From: Heterobasidion occidentale
Taxonomy: Eukaryota > Basidiomycota > Agaricomycetes > Russulales > Bondarzewiaceae
Length of the DNA: 64,000 bases
Assembly (NCBI GenBank): GCA_039111635.1
Contig: JBCAQO010000004.1
Location: forward strand, 2,914,001-2,978,000
Direction of reading: 5' to 3'
This document shows positions 1 through 13,220 of this stretch, one piece after another. The position numbers and the translations under genes are program-made. Numbering within the stretch: the first letter of the stretch is position 1; every line of letters begins with the position of its first letter. The notes under the pieces were generated by a model. That model did not search any database. It was given only the letters and a program-made list of their open reading frames with translations, and had not been told where the DNA came from.

Positions 1-1735
1 ACGCCGAGGGACCACCCCCGCCAACCAACACAAGGAAGCGAGAAGAGAGATCGGGTCCACGGCCTGTGGTGCGATACACGCTCGTGCCCAAACCATCTCT
101 CTTCGTCGCGAACCCGGATCGGCGGGATACCTCGTCAGACACGCTATAATCGCGTCTCACTCTCGCACTTGCACTCTTTTCGGTATGATCCCTTGTTGTT
201 CTTTTGATATGTCTCTTGCCAGGATAGAGCTTGACCGGTTCTGCGCTTTTTTTCTTGGCTAAATGCGGACTTTGCGCTTCATCTCGAACAATTCACGATA
301 CATTCACGACCTTCACGAATTCACTTTGCGATCTATCTTCCCTGACTTATTACTTCATCTTCATGACCTGTGTGTACGATGCACCTCAATGCGGCCTCCT
401 GTAGCTCATGCTGTCTCATTACTGACAATGATGTCCTTCTCCTGTGGAATGTAGACTAATCAAATTAAACACCACTCGCAGGGCGCACCCTGAAGGATGA
501 ACAAGATGGACCCATAGTCCCTGATCTTCGATATCTTACGAGTAATTTGCATTTTTTTCCGATTTTGAGATCTCGCTCGCCTTTTTCATTTTGACACCTG
601 TGGCGCGGAGAGCTCGTGCTGCCTCGGCGCTTTCTGGCCTGCGGACCCAAAGTGGCTTACTTCCAGGTTGTCGTCCGAATGCCAGCAATCGCCTCCCCCC
701 ATTGAACCTCTGGCACGCAGCATCGACCGCAGCGAGTGGCGTCTTTGCGCCCTCGTCAGCGGGACGAACATGGTGATCCCCTTCCTCATCTCCGCGTCCG
801 ATAGGAAGCTCACGTACAGTCAGGATGCCCGCTCGCCGGAACTTGTTTCCCTCATGTTCGTCATCTGCCATCTCCGGATCGAGTGCCGTCTTTCCGGGGA
901 TGGACTGCAGTTGGTCATAACTCGCTCACTACCCCTGGGGCCTACACGGGGTTACCCCCACACACCACGTCGAAGACACCGCTGCAAGCCCACGCTCCAG
1001 CCGCACCGCACCCCTCGTGACGGACACTCGCCAAGGCCTAGTGGCGAGACTGCCGTTTTCCGGTCTGTTGCGTCGCGAGGTGTGTTCCCCTCTCGCGGAG
1101 GCCACTCGTTCGCGAAGACCCAAGTGCGGGACCGTTGCGTCGGGCATGGAAGGCATGATCAGGCCCCTCTGGCACCGTGAAATTTGACGCCCTTCTCTAG
1201 CGTCCGCTCGCGAGCAGTCGTCTGCCGAGATTCATGACGCTCCCCGTGTGCCGACTCGTGCCAGCGCGAGCGGAAAATAGGCGCGAATCAGGCCTTTTGG
1301 GGGCAGCGTTCGCGTATGCGAACAAGTGTCCGTCTGATCGAAGCGCGGGTTCCTTTGGTGGGTGAGGTCAGTCTGCTGTCGCTGGGTGCAAACTTGTCCA
1401 TTTAGGCTCGGCCAGAGTACGTACCTGATGTGCTGTGTGTCGAAAGACGATGTTCTTTCCACATATGCGTTCTCTGATCTTCCGAAGGCATCATAGTGCG
1501 ACGAGCCTTTACACATCCCAATATCGCGCGCTTGATCAAGTGATAACCCAACACGGCTTGGACGTTCCGACGTGGTATTGTTGAGGGAACGTTGCTCGGT
1601 CATGTCAGACACTCGGACTGTATATGTACCATGGAACGATATACTTGGACATTTCCGCGGATTCCGGATGACACAGCCGGTACGACATACACACATACAC
1701 TGACACAATTGTTTCCTGCCTCCGGGCGACATCAT
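1..1735. other. Intergenic, no gene recognised
   Basis: I see no conserved protein, spliced gene model, RNA gene or repeat here. The open frames are short, overlap on both strands and carry no motif. The right end is the 3' flank of the acyl-CoA-binding protein gene, which reads leftwards and stops at 1736. Confidence 0.5.
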
Positions 1736-2339
1736 CTATGCAGCTTCGATTTCTGCGATGTGCTGCTTCGCCTCCTCCGTGTCGGCTTTCTTGAGAACCT
1801 GACAACCAGAGACAGCTTTAATTTTGGCGCGGACATTATAATACGTTATCGAGAGATCATCGTACCTCGAGAAGCTTCTCGATATACTTGGAGTAGGCGT
1901 CCTCCTTGGAGGTCCCCTCTACCTTCTTCCACGCATCCCTGAGCGGACATAATTCAGCGCACTGTACACCCCTCACCATCAAAGGATCCATCGATCCCCA
2001 GTGGCGTTGAACTGGAGGACGCACCATTTCGCCTTGCCGGTAAAGTCCATAAGACCGGGTCTAGGAATATTGACATCCCCGACAGTCGCTGCGGTCGGCC
2101 ATAGCGGAAATAGGTGATAGTTAGTGCGCATACGCGAGCTCGTTCTCATGCCATGGACGCTTACCCTGCTTGTAATACGAGTAGAACTGTGCGATGCCCC
2201 GATTAGGCACTCAGTTCGCCGTCAAAGGAGATAAGGTGAGACCCACGTAGAGCTGCTCGTCCTGCGTAGGCTTGATGGGCCCGTCCTTGGGCAGGCCCTG
2301 GACGATGCTAACGGCTTTCTCGAACTTGGTCTGGGACAT
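1736..2339 (-). CDS. Acyl-CoA-binding protein (ACBP), 5 exons
   Basis: A small cytosolic carrier that binds medium- and long-chain acyl-CoA esters and supplies them to lipid metabolism. On the minus strand five exons join to 104 aa: 2247-2339, 2165-2186, 2025-2088, 1866-1938 and 1736-1798. The phases agree across all junctions. The family signature is clear: an [10 protein letters not shown] start, then DEQLY joined to FYSYYKQ, then [12 protein letters not shown], then [20 protein letters not shown] with the acyl-CoA-contacting Tyr and Lys. ACBPs are usually 86-105 aa, so the length fits; the last exon adds a helical Ala/Glu-rich tail. The first donor is GTGGGT, the others ordinary. The ATG at 2339 is the only one giving a family-like amino terminus. 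Identification is secure; the exact first splice donor is slightly less so. Confidence 0.93.
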
Positions 2340-5300
2340 GGTGGACGGGCGTCGATGGGGATCGTGATCGCACAAGGCAAGGCAGAGGCGGTGGGGACAC
2401 GCTCGGAGATCGATACGGGGTGTTGGTTGGTCATGTCCCAACTAGGCAGCCGTTGTGTTCAATAAGCGCCTAATCGGGCCATTTCGCTGCATTTCAATTC
2501 ATTTCCGGGCGTTACACGTCACGGACAACCCCTCGGGCACCGGAATCGACGCCAGATTAGGACCAGATTTGCGTGCTTCGAGTCGTGCCTGTAATCTGGG
2601 GCGTGACAGATCGTTGGCAGGATTTGGGCGACGCTGGGGCGCCAACCCCAACACCTGTAAGTGTGCAGTAGGTATGCGGTAGGCGAGTGATTGAGACCGT
2701 CCCAAAACTCAAAAACAAAAACAAAAGCCCCACTGTCCTCGACCAGCGCCCGGCATGCAAGTTCGTTGAATTCACATGGCAAACGCGTCGGTCTAGGTCC
2801 ACCGCATCATCATAGCGAGCAACCAATTCAGGAGATGACCTTAATTCATCAAATCGGATCCCCCTTGCGCATCGCGTTCTCTGAGAACACGGTTATGAAG
2901 CACACCTCAAATCTTCCACATAGCCCGTGCAGGCCCATGCCGAGTCGGATGCGAGTCTGGAATCATTTATATTACAGCGGACGCCTTCTAGTGCCGCAAA
3001 ACAACGTATGAATCGACATGACAAGTGCGTCAGAAGCAGGTCGTCGCCCGCAAGTTGTGCCTATGACCCATGAGGGGCTCCCACGATTTTACCTTTACCA
3101 AGCTCACCAAGTTCGCACCATATAGTATCCGATGGTGCACGGTGACGCTCATAGAAACCAAAATTCGCGTCTCCGCACGAAGATCCCTGATTAACTCGTC
3201 GAGCCGCGATGCGCGGTCGCACCTACGCCCGCCGCATCTGAGGGACGTCGTCATCCTCGTGCCGAAGCACAGCGTGTCCGTTGCTTGGCTCTCTCGGCTG
3301 GCGTGATGATCAAAAAAACGCGCCCGACAGCCCAACAGTGGCAGTTTGGGGAATGGAAAGCGCCGACGTTCTTGACCTGAAGAGGTCCGCGCTGATGGTC
3401 GCGCGCGAATTCGGTCCCCGCCCGCCCTCCGCCATCTCCGCTGACCCTCTTTGGCTGCAAAATCCCCCCCGAATCGTTGATCGATCGAATCCCCGCTCAC
3501 AGCCTTCCCAAGGACGCACACGAACAGGGTGGGTGCAAGTTGAGCCAAGGCCTAGAGGCCATCATCTGCATCACCCGGAAGGCCAGCGACGCACACAAGC
3601 CACCCTCCGCAGCCCACAACCCACAACACGTCCGGCTGGCGAGCGCCGTTCTACGACGCATGCCCGCTGCCTGGAAACCTCGCGGGACGTCGCCTTCTGG
3701 GCTTCTTGCGAAAGAGACGAATCGCTGGGGGCCATCTGCGTCCGCTGAGCCAATCGGGCCCCATCGAGCCATCGAGATAGTTCGAGATACCGCGATAACG
3801 ATTGGAAAATAGAGTGAGGGGCCGTCCGGCGCTCGTTTGCTCTCAGCTGCACCCTCCGTCCCCCGGGCCAGACCAGGTTCGCGAGGAACCCGTGCTGCCC
3901 AGCTTGGAAGCGGTGCAGAGCCTCGCAGAGCCGGAAGCGTGCTCCCAATGGCGCTACTAACGCCGGACCACCCGGGTTTCAGGCCCAAGGTTCGTAGCCT
4001 CTCTTGGGGTTTGAGCTCGTGCCTCACCGTGGGCCACACTGTCGCCGTCTTTGGGCTCCCACGAGCGGGGACCGTGAGGTGCAGGAGACTCTCATACTCG
4101 GGGGGTGCGCAAAGCTACAGCGTGATGGGCTGTTTGCGAGACCTGAATGAGTGGTCTGAGTTGACCCCCTTCTGCCCTCATAATAGGCGCCCGCATCCGT
4201 TCTGCTTCGCGCCGAAGATGCGCATCACGACGGGCGCCTAACGAGCCGCTCTAAAGACAGAACTTCCTCACCTCGCCAACCCCGCCTCGCGCGATTCATG
4301 ACTCAGTCCGGGTTCTCCTACCGCCGGCGCTTCCATGCGACACGCCTTCCCGATGCCTTGCAGTCCAGTTCTCGATTGGTCTCAAGAGGACTGGGAAGCA
4401 AGACAGGAGAAGGAGAAGGCAGGAAGGAAAGGAAGGGACACCCACAGGCGCGCGCGAGATCGTTCGAGCGCTTGCGTGAAGCAGCCAGCGCAAGGACGCA
4501 TCCCATCTTCTGGGCTGGAGCCCGTGTCAATCTGGGAGCCCCACCCGATTGGTGCCCAATCTGTCGAAAGACAAATGGGCGAGCGTCGGACGCTGGGGCT
4601 CGCAGGACGAGGGGGGCTACCGCCGGACGTATCGGCCGGGCCCCCGCGGACGCCGTCGCGTTTGACGCCCAGAGATTCTGCCCCAGGTTCGTCCCCGCGC
4701 GCGCTGCGTTCCGCCGTCTTGGATGATCGCCGACGTGGATTCCCGGGAGGGGGAACGGGGTGCGGGAGGCGCTCGTTGTGTGAGGCGAGGACGCGTACAC
4801 GGGGGGGACTGTTCGGGGGTGGCTGGGACGGAGGCTGATGAGTGATGGTGATGTGCTAGTGGACTCGGAATACAGTTCCGTCGAAGCAGCGGTAGCATGC
4901 TGTGCGTAGACCGCGTCACGATGGCTAGTTCTCCTGGCGTACACATACACAGGACGTACTTATGGGGGGGCCTGGATGCTGCAATCGTCATTGCGCCTCG
5001 ATATGCGACGGCAGAAAGTCCAGAAAACGGGCATGCGTACACTGCCCCCAGAGGATCTTCCGACGCTGCCCTCGTCGCCCGATCGGCGCAGAGGCTGAGC
5101 ATGATCGCACGGAAAGTCCAGACGGAACGATAAGGCTGTAGCCTGTATGTACTTACTGTAGGGGTTTCGAACTCGACGTCGTGGGCTCTGGAAGCGTGGC
5201 CGCGTGGCGTCACGCGGTCGTCACGTCGTGACGTAGCACGGCCGCCCCCGTCACTGCTGCGTCTGCCAGTGACGATTGGATCGCAGAGCTCGGCCGCACC

Positions 5301-5398
5301 GTACGTCCACCGTGCCCAACAGCGAGCACACACACACACAACACACGCATCGTCCCCTCATCGGACCCCCATCTCCCACTGACATCCCATCGATCGAC
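2340..5398. other. Intergenic, no gene recognised
   Basis: Three kilobases between the divergent ACBP gene (-) and the PH-domain gene (+). Open frames up to 240 codons exist on the minus strand (4617-5339) but look like GC-rich chance frames: low-complexity Arg/Pro/Ser, no motif and no splice logic. The stretch presumably holds both promoters. Confidence 0.45.
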
Positions 5399-7809
5399 AT
5401 GTCCCATCCGGTAGCCCCGCCCACGCCGCAGGAGGTCATCCGGAAGCTGTCCATCCACTCTGCTGCGAAGCCCAAGGTTTGCGCGTGCCCTCCTCCCCTC
5501 CCGTCCCCTCCCTCGTCCGCTGACCTGCCTTCCCCGCTGCCCCCATTTCTCGCTCCGCTCCTTTCTTCCTCGGCTCCCGCTCCACACCCAGATCACCCCG
5601 CCTGCAGGCGGCCTCGTCTCGGGCACCGAATCGGACTCGGACTCCGTCTTCTCGCCCGACCACGCCTCGCCGTCCGCCCACGCGGCGAGCGTCAGCGGCA
5701 GCTCGTCCGCCCCTCCCCCGCTATCCGCGATCGTCGAGCGCCGTGGGCCCGCGGGCGGTGAAGACTCGGAGGACGACGAGGACGACAACGACGCCCCGTT
5801 TATGGCAGGCGACGGCGACGGCGACGGCGCGCGCAAGGCGGGTGAGAGCGACCTCCTCGCGGGGTACCTGTGGAAGAAGGGCGAGCGACGAAAGGTGCGC
5901 CGTGCGCCGTCTACGTGCGCGTGAAGCGCTCCTCCTGACACCGCCACCCCCGCCTTCTCCCCCTGTCGCCCCGCGCCCCCGTCGCCCCCGTCCGCCATCA
6001 GAACTGGAAGCGGCGGTGGTTCGTGCTGCGCCCCGCGCACCTCGCGTACTACAAGACGTCGGCCGAGTACCAGCTGCACCGGCTGCTCGACCTGCACGAG
6101 GTGCACACCTGCACGCCCGTCTCGCTCAAGAAGCACGAGAACACGTTCGGCGTCGTCTCCGCCGCGCGCACGTTCTACCTCCAGGCGGAGTCCCAGGCGG
6201 AGATGCAGGCGTGGGTCAGCGCGCTCAAGGACGCCAAGGAGGCCCTCCTCGCCACCTCGACCACCCACTCGCTCAACGCCGGCATCGGCGCCCCGCGCCC
6301 CCGCCCCCGCAGCCGCAGCCGCACACGCACACGCACGCGGCGCCGGCCCGATCCCGATTCCCGTCGCGCGACCTAAGGACGCGTTCTACCACCCGCACGT
6401 GCCGGCGCCGGTGACGCCCTCGCCGCCCTCGCACGGGTACCGCGGCGGGAGCGGCGGCGGGATCACGTCGTCGGACTCTGAGGACGGGTCGCCGAACGCG
6501 GCGCGGGGGCTGAGCTCGTCGCCGACGTCGATGCCGTTTTCGACGTCGCCGTCGGGCAGGCCGCCCGCGACGGCGAAGGACGCGAGCAAGGCGACGGTGA
6601 TCGCGGGGTACATCATGAAGTGCGGCTCGAAGCGGCGCAACTGGCGCAAGCGGTGGTTCGTGCTCAACGGCGAGAAGCTGATGTACTCTGGCAGCCACAT
6701 GGTGCGCCTGCGCGTTCGTGCCGAGCGGCGTGCGCGATGGGACTGACGAAGGGTGCTGTTTATCTTATTTTCATTTCTGTATATCTTAGGACACGAAGCC
6801 GCATCGGCAGATCCCGCTCTCGCAGATCCTGGACGCGTTCGAGTACGATCTGCCTCAGCACCGGGCTGCGCCGGGGCAGCTGGGGACGGGGCCGTCGAGC
6901 GTGCCGGCCGCGGTGCCGCGGGGGGCGGGAGAGGACGTGGACGGGGGGCACGGGAAGCAGACGTTCAAGATCGTGACGACGAAGCGGACGCTGCTGCTGT
7001 GCGCGCCGAGCGAGGAGGAGGAGATCCGGTGGCTGAGCGCGGTGCGGGCGCTTATCGCGCGGCGGCAGGACGCGGGGGTGGTGCCAGGGGAGAAGGACAA
7101 GGACAAGGGCGGCAGCAGCAGCAGCAAGGGCCCGCCGGTCGGGGGCAGCGAGGTCGGGAGCCACCCCCATTTGTCGTCGGATCGGGATCGGGATCGGGCA
7201 GCGGAATCAAAAACAGGAAGGACCTCGGCGTCACCGCAGGCAGCGTGGCGGAGGGCGTCGTCTCTGAGAGGCCATGAGCATATGGGAGAGCTTCATTTTT
7301 TTTTTCTCTCTTTTTTTCTATCTTTCGTGTGGAAGAGTCGGGAATATGTGGGGCCTGTGCTCATCTCGTTTACGATGGGATGCGGTGGCGTGCGTGCTGA
7401 CGAAGGTGCATGTAAATACAGTTGTATAATACGTCTATATGCTGCCTTGAATGGACAGGGTGAAACGGAAGAACGGACGGGGAGGGGGGGAGGGGGGCGA
7501 CGAGGGCGGGGCTTGGTTGGCAAGAGGATTGATTGCTCGTATAACCATATGGGGGGAGGCTGGCAGGGAAGGACGGGGCCAAAGGCTAGTGGGGTCTGCC
7601 CGGTCGATGTTTGTATGCCGATGAATGGAACGCCCCCCCGAGGGCAGCGTGACAGGCGCTCCCAGAAGCAAGATGCGGAACGGCGCCGCACCGTCGGTCG
7701 ATTGTGCCTCCGATCTGAGCGGCTATCGCAAATACGCATCCAAAATGCTTTCCTGGACATCCTGGGCTGCTCCCAGCTACTTCCCAGCTGCCCCCCAGCT
7801 CCCGCCTAG
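5399..7809 (+). CDS. Tandem PH-domain protein
   Basis: A protein with two pleckstrin-homology domains, expected to bind phosphoinositide membranes as an adaptor. Exons: 5399-5476, 5592-5894, 6002 to about 6300 continuing to 6701, and 6790 onward. After an acidic Ser/Asp-rich region (to about residue 115), PH1 runs from AGYLWKKGERRK across an intron into NWKRRWFVLRPAHLAYY and ends with the MQAWVSALKDA helix. PH2 begins AGYIMKCGSKRRNWRKRWFV and ends EEEIRWLSAVRALI, split by an intron at 6702-6789. Both hold the basic KRRWFVL strand and the C-terminal Trp helix of the fold. Between the domains the frame shifts by one base in a C-rich tract (about 6290-6312) without any usable intron, probably a sequence error. 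The carboxyl end is uncertain: the frame stays open through low-complexity sequence to 7809. The start is the first ATG in frame with conserved sequence. Confidence 0.8.
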
Positions 7810-8161
7810 GCGCCCGGGGGCCACGAGGCGGTGTACATAGTGTGGACCCATCACATCAGCTCTGTCAGCGGGACCCCGGGGCGAGGGAGGGGGTCAGGGG
7901 GCCCCGGGGCTGGATTCGGAGCTGGTAAGGGGCCTTTGGGCGCAATTAGAGATATGGATCGGGTGGACGTGGGGGTGGCTGGGGGCGGGGAGGGGATGGC
8001 CGCTGTCTAATGGGCAGATTCCCACGAGGCCATTCCCCGGAGGAGGACAGTTGTGTTTATAACTGGAGGCCGCTCGTCCTCTCCCGCCTCCCTGTCCTTC
8101 TCCCCCACCCCCCCCTTTCCTTGTATTATTCCTTGTACAATTCCTTGTCCTTCCCACACAC
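7810..8161. other. Intergenic between PH gene and first Zn2Cys6 gene
   Basis: GC-rich and then pyrimidine-rich (CT tracts about 8080-8150) leader directly before the ATG at 8162, typical of fungal promoters/5' leaders. No gene seen. Confidence 0.4.
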
Positions 8162-10631
8162 ATGCAGGACCTCTCGAGTCCGCGAAGACCCATCGCCACC
8201 TCCAAGGGCACCAAGAAGGTCGGAGCGCCAAAGGCGAAAGGCGCGGTGCGCGCTAAGTCGGGCTGCTACACCTGCAGGATCCGTAGAAAGGTCGGCGTCA
8301 TTTTTCAATTGATTTTCCCTCCCCGATGCCATCTCTCCCCGCCTTGCCCTGCCCTGCCGTACCCCGCTCCCCCTCCCGCTCCCCCTCCCCTGCACTCCTT
8401 GCTCACCGCCACCCACCCTCTTCCTTTAGAAATGCGACGAGCAGCCCAACGATGAAGGTCGCTGCAGACATGCGTCCGTCTCCGCCTCCAGTGCCTCGGT
8501 TTTGGCCAGAAGCGTCCGGAATGGCTCAAGGTCAGTTCTTCATGTCTGCGCCACACACGCGTCGCATTCGCTTACCCGCCTCGTCCAGGAGAACAACAAC
8601 GTCTCCGTCTTCCGCGAGAAAATAAAAGACTACCTCGCGGCCCAGGGCATGATCAAGGGCCACTCGGGATCCGGCGCTCGCACCTCGGAAAACGAGGGCA
8701 TCCTCCTCCTCGTCCCCGACGCACGATCAGACATGTCCAGCTCTCCAACTCCCCTCTCCCCCTCCTCCAGCGACGACCACAGTCCTCGCTACAATAGCGG
8801 CCTCGAAATTTCCGCGGTCCGCGACCACTACTCCTCTCTCCCCATGCACACACACCACTCTTCTTATAGTACGTTTCCCCCCGCCCTCCCCCATTCTTTC
8901 GATCCATCTCTAAAAAAATATTACTACCCTCCACCAGCTCCATACACCCTCCCCGAGCTCAGCCCTGACTCCGATCGGGGTCACAGCATCCTTCCCAACG
9001 GCAACGACCTCATGTTGCCTTCGTACGGCCAGCCGAGTAACATATTGCCTCCACCTAGTCTAGTCTCTTTGTCGTCTTGTAAGACCACGTACCGTTATTA
9101 AATATGTAGCCTGTATAGTACTCAATGCCCTTGTTTTGGTAGGGCATAATAACCAATCTATCTACCCCGCTGTTGCTCCTTCTACTCCCTCCGCGCCCGC
9201 GTCTGCCTCCTCGTCTGCCTCGTCCTACTCAGCAGTCGTCCCCTACGCTGTCCCCTTGCCCGTCAATAGCCTGACCCCATCATACTATCAACAATACACA
9301 TATGATGATGACCTCGACGATCTCTCTGACCCTTCAGCGCCCGTCTACTCAGTCCCCCTCGGCCTCCACGCCAACATATTGCCCCACATCCCTGATGATC
9401 AAAATGATCTGGTCCGACACTACCTCGATCACATCCTCACCGGGCGCCAATATATGCTTGCCGACAAGTCTATATTGGACTTTATCATCCAGACCATACA
9501 GTCTAGCGGCGCCGTCCGCGACGCCGTCTGCCTCCTCGCCACCCTCCATCGACAAGCCATTGGACAGAACCGCCTCTCCAATGGGCCTTCGGATTTTGGC
9601 CAGGGGTCGTCGGCCGACGCGCTCCAGACATACTACCGCATCTGCAGCAGCCTCAGCCCGAAGCATACGTACTCGGAGGACGAGGCGCTCACCGGCCTCC
9701 TCGTCGTCTCCGCCTTTCTCTTCGACGGCGGTAGGGGGCGCTGGTCGGACTTTCTCGGCGTCGCGTCCAACTGGGTGGAGAGCGTGCTCTCGCGGTTCGA
9801 CGACACGCAGACTTCCTCCTGCGGTGCACCGACAGCCAGCGGTTCATCATCAAGACGACGTTCTGGTTCGACATCCTCGCGTCGACGACGAAGCTCGAGC
9901 CCCCGCGGTTCCTGGTGTACTACCAGCGGCTGTGGGGCGCCCCGTCGGCGTACATCAGCGAGTCGCGGTTCGCGCCGTCGGCGTCGCAGGCGTCGGAGCT
10001 GTCGATGCTCACCGTGATGGGCTGCGAGAACGCGACGGCGCTCGCGCTCGCGGAGGTGTCCGCGCTCGCGTGCTGGAAGGAGCGCCAGCTGCAAAAGGGC
10101 ACGCTCAGTATGGTCGCGCTCGTAGAGCGCGGCAAGGCGATCGAGCGCAACCACCTCGCGCCGGGCTCGCCCGTCGTGCGCGCCGCGCCGCTCGACCCGT
10201 GGGCGACCGCGGAGGCGGAGATGGCGCTGCGGCGGCGGCTGACGTCGAACATCTTCCGCGCGGCGGCCAAGGTGTACCTGCACTCGGTCGTGTCGGGGGA
10301 CTACCCGAACTGCCCCGAGATCCGCGAGGGCGTGCGCGAGACGATCGAGTGCCTGCAGAGCATGCCGGCGGTCAAGTCGACGCTCTCGAGCTCGGTCCTG
10401 CGCAGCGTCGTGTTCGGGATCTGCCTCTGCGGGTGCCTCACGGACGACTACGCGGAGCGCGAGTGCATCCTCCAGCGGCTCGACGAGGAGTCGACGGAGG
10501 CGGTCGGGAACTGCGCAGAGGCGAAGCGCGTGATGCAGCGCGTCTGGGAGCGCCGCGACGCGGACGGGAAGCCCATCAGCTGGCGCGACGCGATGCAGGA
10601 GCTAGGCGCCGAGTCCCTGCTGCTCGTGTGA
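8162..10631 (+). CDS. Zn2Cys6 transcription factor, Fungal_trans_2 type (copy 1)
   Basis: A nuclear DNA-binding regulator of unknown target. Exons: 8162-8290, 8430-8530, 8589-8868, 8938-9078 and 9143-10631. The zinc cluster is at residues about 34-75: SGCYTCRIRRK, intron, KCDEQPNDEGRC, then TCVRLRLQCLGFGQKRPEWL in a shifted frame. A helix follows (FREKIKDYLAAQGMI). The long last exon carries the regulatory domain, e.g. VRHYLDHILTGRQYMLADKS, and ends KPISWRDAMQELGAESLLLV. Two one-base losses break the frame: after 8465 (CTGC-AGAC where CTGCCAGAC is expected) and after 9810 (CAG-ACTTC for CAGGACTTC). Adding two bases makes the exons sum to exactly 714 codons, so I read these as sequence errors. 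It is a paralogue of the next gene, which has the same domain order and the same closing motif. Confidence 0.85.
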
Positions 10632-13220
10632 GCGCGCACGACCCGGCGGCGGACGATCTCGCCTCGCACGCGTTGGATCTTCTTTCTCTTCTCTCTCTGT
10701 CTCTCTCTCTACACCTCTCTCTCGCAACTCTTTTCCATTCTGGGATTTCGAGCAGCCGGACGCGGGCCTCCCTCTCTTACGTGGGGATCGCGGTGTGGGC
10801 TGGATAAATAGGAGGCGTCGGGGCGACCCTGGTCGATCTGAAACGAACCAAGACCGAGACGGGAAGATGCACAGACGATATCAAGAGACGGGCACGGCTC
10901 TACTCCGAGCTCCGTCTCTCTCGCTTACCTTGCTATTATTGTTGTTTCTCCATTTCTTCCTCTCCGTCCTGCTCGCGCGCTCACTTGCTTTTGTCCGGTC
11001 TACGACGACGTCCGCGACCTGTACATAGGATCCTATCTCAGCTCCCTCGTCGTTCGCATGACCACCTGCTGTCTAAACTTGCTTTTACTTTTGTCTTTTT
11101 GTCTTTTTCACCTTGGATCGTCTCTTTCACCCCCTGTTCTGACATACGCTGTACACAAAATTCCGCCCCCTCGGCCGCGCATAGCATCGTACATAACATA
11201 GCACATCTGCCGCAATATCAAATTTAGCATATTATCTTCCCTTGAATCGACTCGACGCGACGCGACTGGGCCCAGCCAAGTTTCCGACGTCGAACACGGC
11301 GAGCTCGGCTGCGGTCACGCGCGTTTTAGCGAGGCGAGTGCAGCACCGCCCCCGATGGCCTCTGAGCTGTGCCCACTGCCGCCACCGACGTTCTCACCAG
11401 AAACGGACCGCCCTCGCTCGCTCGCCCACGAGTCGAGTCGCTTATCGCGGCGCTGTGGACGTCCTTCCTGCAGAACGTTCCTCGCGAGCACGGAAGCACC
11501 GCCAGTGCTACAGGCTGCAGCAGCCCCGATTGCACAAGTGCGTCCGCATCTCTTGCAGCTAATAGCCTCATACACCGCCCCCACCTCCTCTGATATGCGA
11601 TAATATGAGTATATACAACGACTTGCGAGGGGATCGTGAGGGCTGCACAGCCCCCGCGGAACATCGATGCGCATCGAAAGCCATCTAAAGCCATCTACGT
11701 GATACAGTGTTGATACATGCGATCCGGACTCGGGGCGAGGGCAAAGCAGGGCAGGGAGGCTCGCGCGGGGCGAGAGGATCAGGCCCCGCCGCGTCAGCCA
11801 GGCACGCGCTGGGCGATGCTGCTCTGTGATGCAAAAGTGATGCAAAGTGGTAAACTGCGATGATGGGCCTGCTGCCCTCGCGTCGCTGAGTTTGCTCCCC
11901 GCGCGTGCGTGCGTGCGTACGTATGCACTTGCTTGCCGCACGCACATACCACATCACGGTGGCCACTCGAGCCTGCCGGGCAGCCTGTCTGTGCGCACAC
12001 ACTGCGCGGTGACGGCGCCGCCTCGGGACCGATGGTCGACTCGACCAGAAAGGGAAGGGACATCATCGTTCTCGTGCGCTGTGCGGTGGACTCGGCTACG
12101 AGACGGCTCTATTCGAAGGCTCACGCAAGCGCTCTCAGCGCCTTGGTCATGGTGGTGCATACAATGCTGTACATACGAGCGAAATCCAGAAATACCGTGT
12201 CTGTGTCTGTGTCTGTCTGAGGGCATCACGTTATCGTGGCTGTTTCTGTGAAACGCAATCAAGCATGGAGGGTTGCGCAGAGAAAAAGGCTAGCCATGAG
12301 CATTTTACATTAGTAGTCGTTGTCGTCGTGTGGCAGCGTGTGGCAGCGTGCGGCAAGGACATGAAGACGGGCAGATCGGGCTTGCGTCACCTGACGAGCA
12401 GTCTGATCACCGTTCGAGCGGGGCCGGGGGCAGTAAGGTGTTCGCGCTAGGTTGACTCGAGGCTCAAGTTCGAAAGAAGCACGATCTGAGTCAGGGGCGA
12501 CGTTCTTGGATCCTTGAAACTTGGGCGTTTGAACGCGATGCGTGTGCAAACCGACGACGATTGAAGTCCGTCTCCGCGAGAAAGGACGCGTGCAACGCCG
12601 GAGGCCTTGCAGGACGACGACGCTTCGAAGGTGATGCGATTCGGAGCCGTGGCGGAACGCGCGAGGCGAAGGCAGAGGTCGGTCGCAGGACGGGCGACCT
12701 GGTGGCGTCTGACGTCGGTCCTTCGTCGGTCCTTCCGCTTGTACGACGAGCGGACATGGAGCGACGGTGTGAGCACGGGGCGGGGATGGCCGATGAGGCA
12801 GGGATAAGGTAATTGGAAGGCGCTGTGCTTGGACGGGCGTCTATAGAGAGCGCCAGAAGGGCTGGGAAGACGGGCGCTTGAGGAGGTGCATCCCATGATC
12901 TGAGAGATCTCGTGAATGGGGTGGCCTAGAGGGTAACGACCGCGGTCCCATCATATTCCGTCCCTGTGCGCTGGCTGGGGCACCATGTTTATTATCCTCT
13001 TCCTCGTCCACATTCCCTCCGGCGAAATAGAGACGGCCTTCGCCGGCTTGCCTGCTACGGTACCTTACGGACGTCCTCCCCTCCGATCTACCTCGATTTT
13101 TCCTCAAAACCTTCCTCGACTCTCGTCTGCATCCCTGTTCTCAATTCCGTGTGTGTACGATATTGGCCGCGTATCCCCTTGCACTCTCCCCTCTCCTCAC
13201 TACTCCCACCACGCCCCGCC
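10632..13220. other. Intergenic between the two Zn2Cys6 genes
   Basis: A 2.6-kb spacer. It contains CT-rich 3' flank (10670-10740), AT-richer sequence near 11080-11230, and open frames on both strands (for example 11315-11947 minus) with no recognisable motif. I find no RNA gene or repeat unit. Confidence 0.4.

Noticed and set aside
4617..5339. 240-codon minus-strand open frame upstream of the PH gene
   Set aside because: Arg/Pro/Ser-rich chance frame in GC-rich DNA; no conserved block.
7281..7809. C-terminal extension of the PH protein as a confident coding region
   Set aside because: The frame stays open but is low-complexity (Phe/Ser run, Gly/Arg run) and unlike a conserved tail; kept only as an uncertain end.
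11315..11947. 210-codon minus-strand frame between the two transcription factors
   Set aside because: No recognisable domain and overlapped by equally long frames on the other strand.
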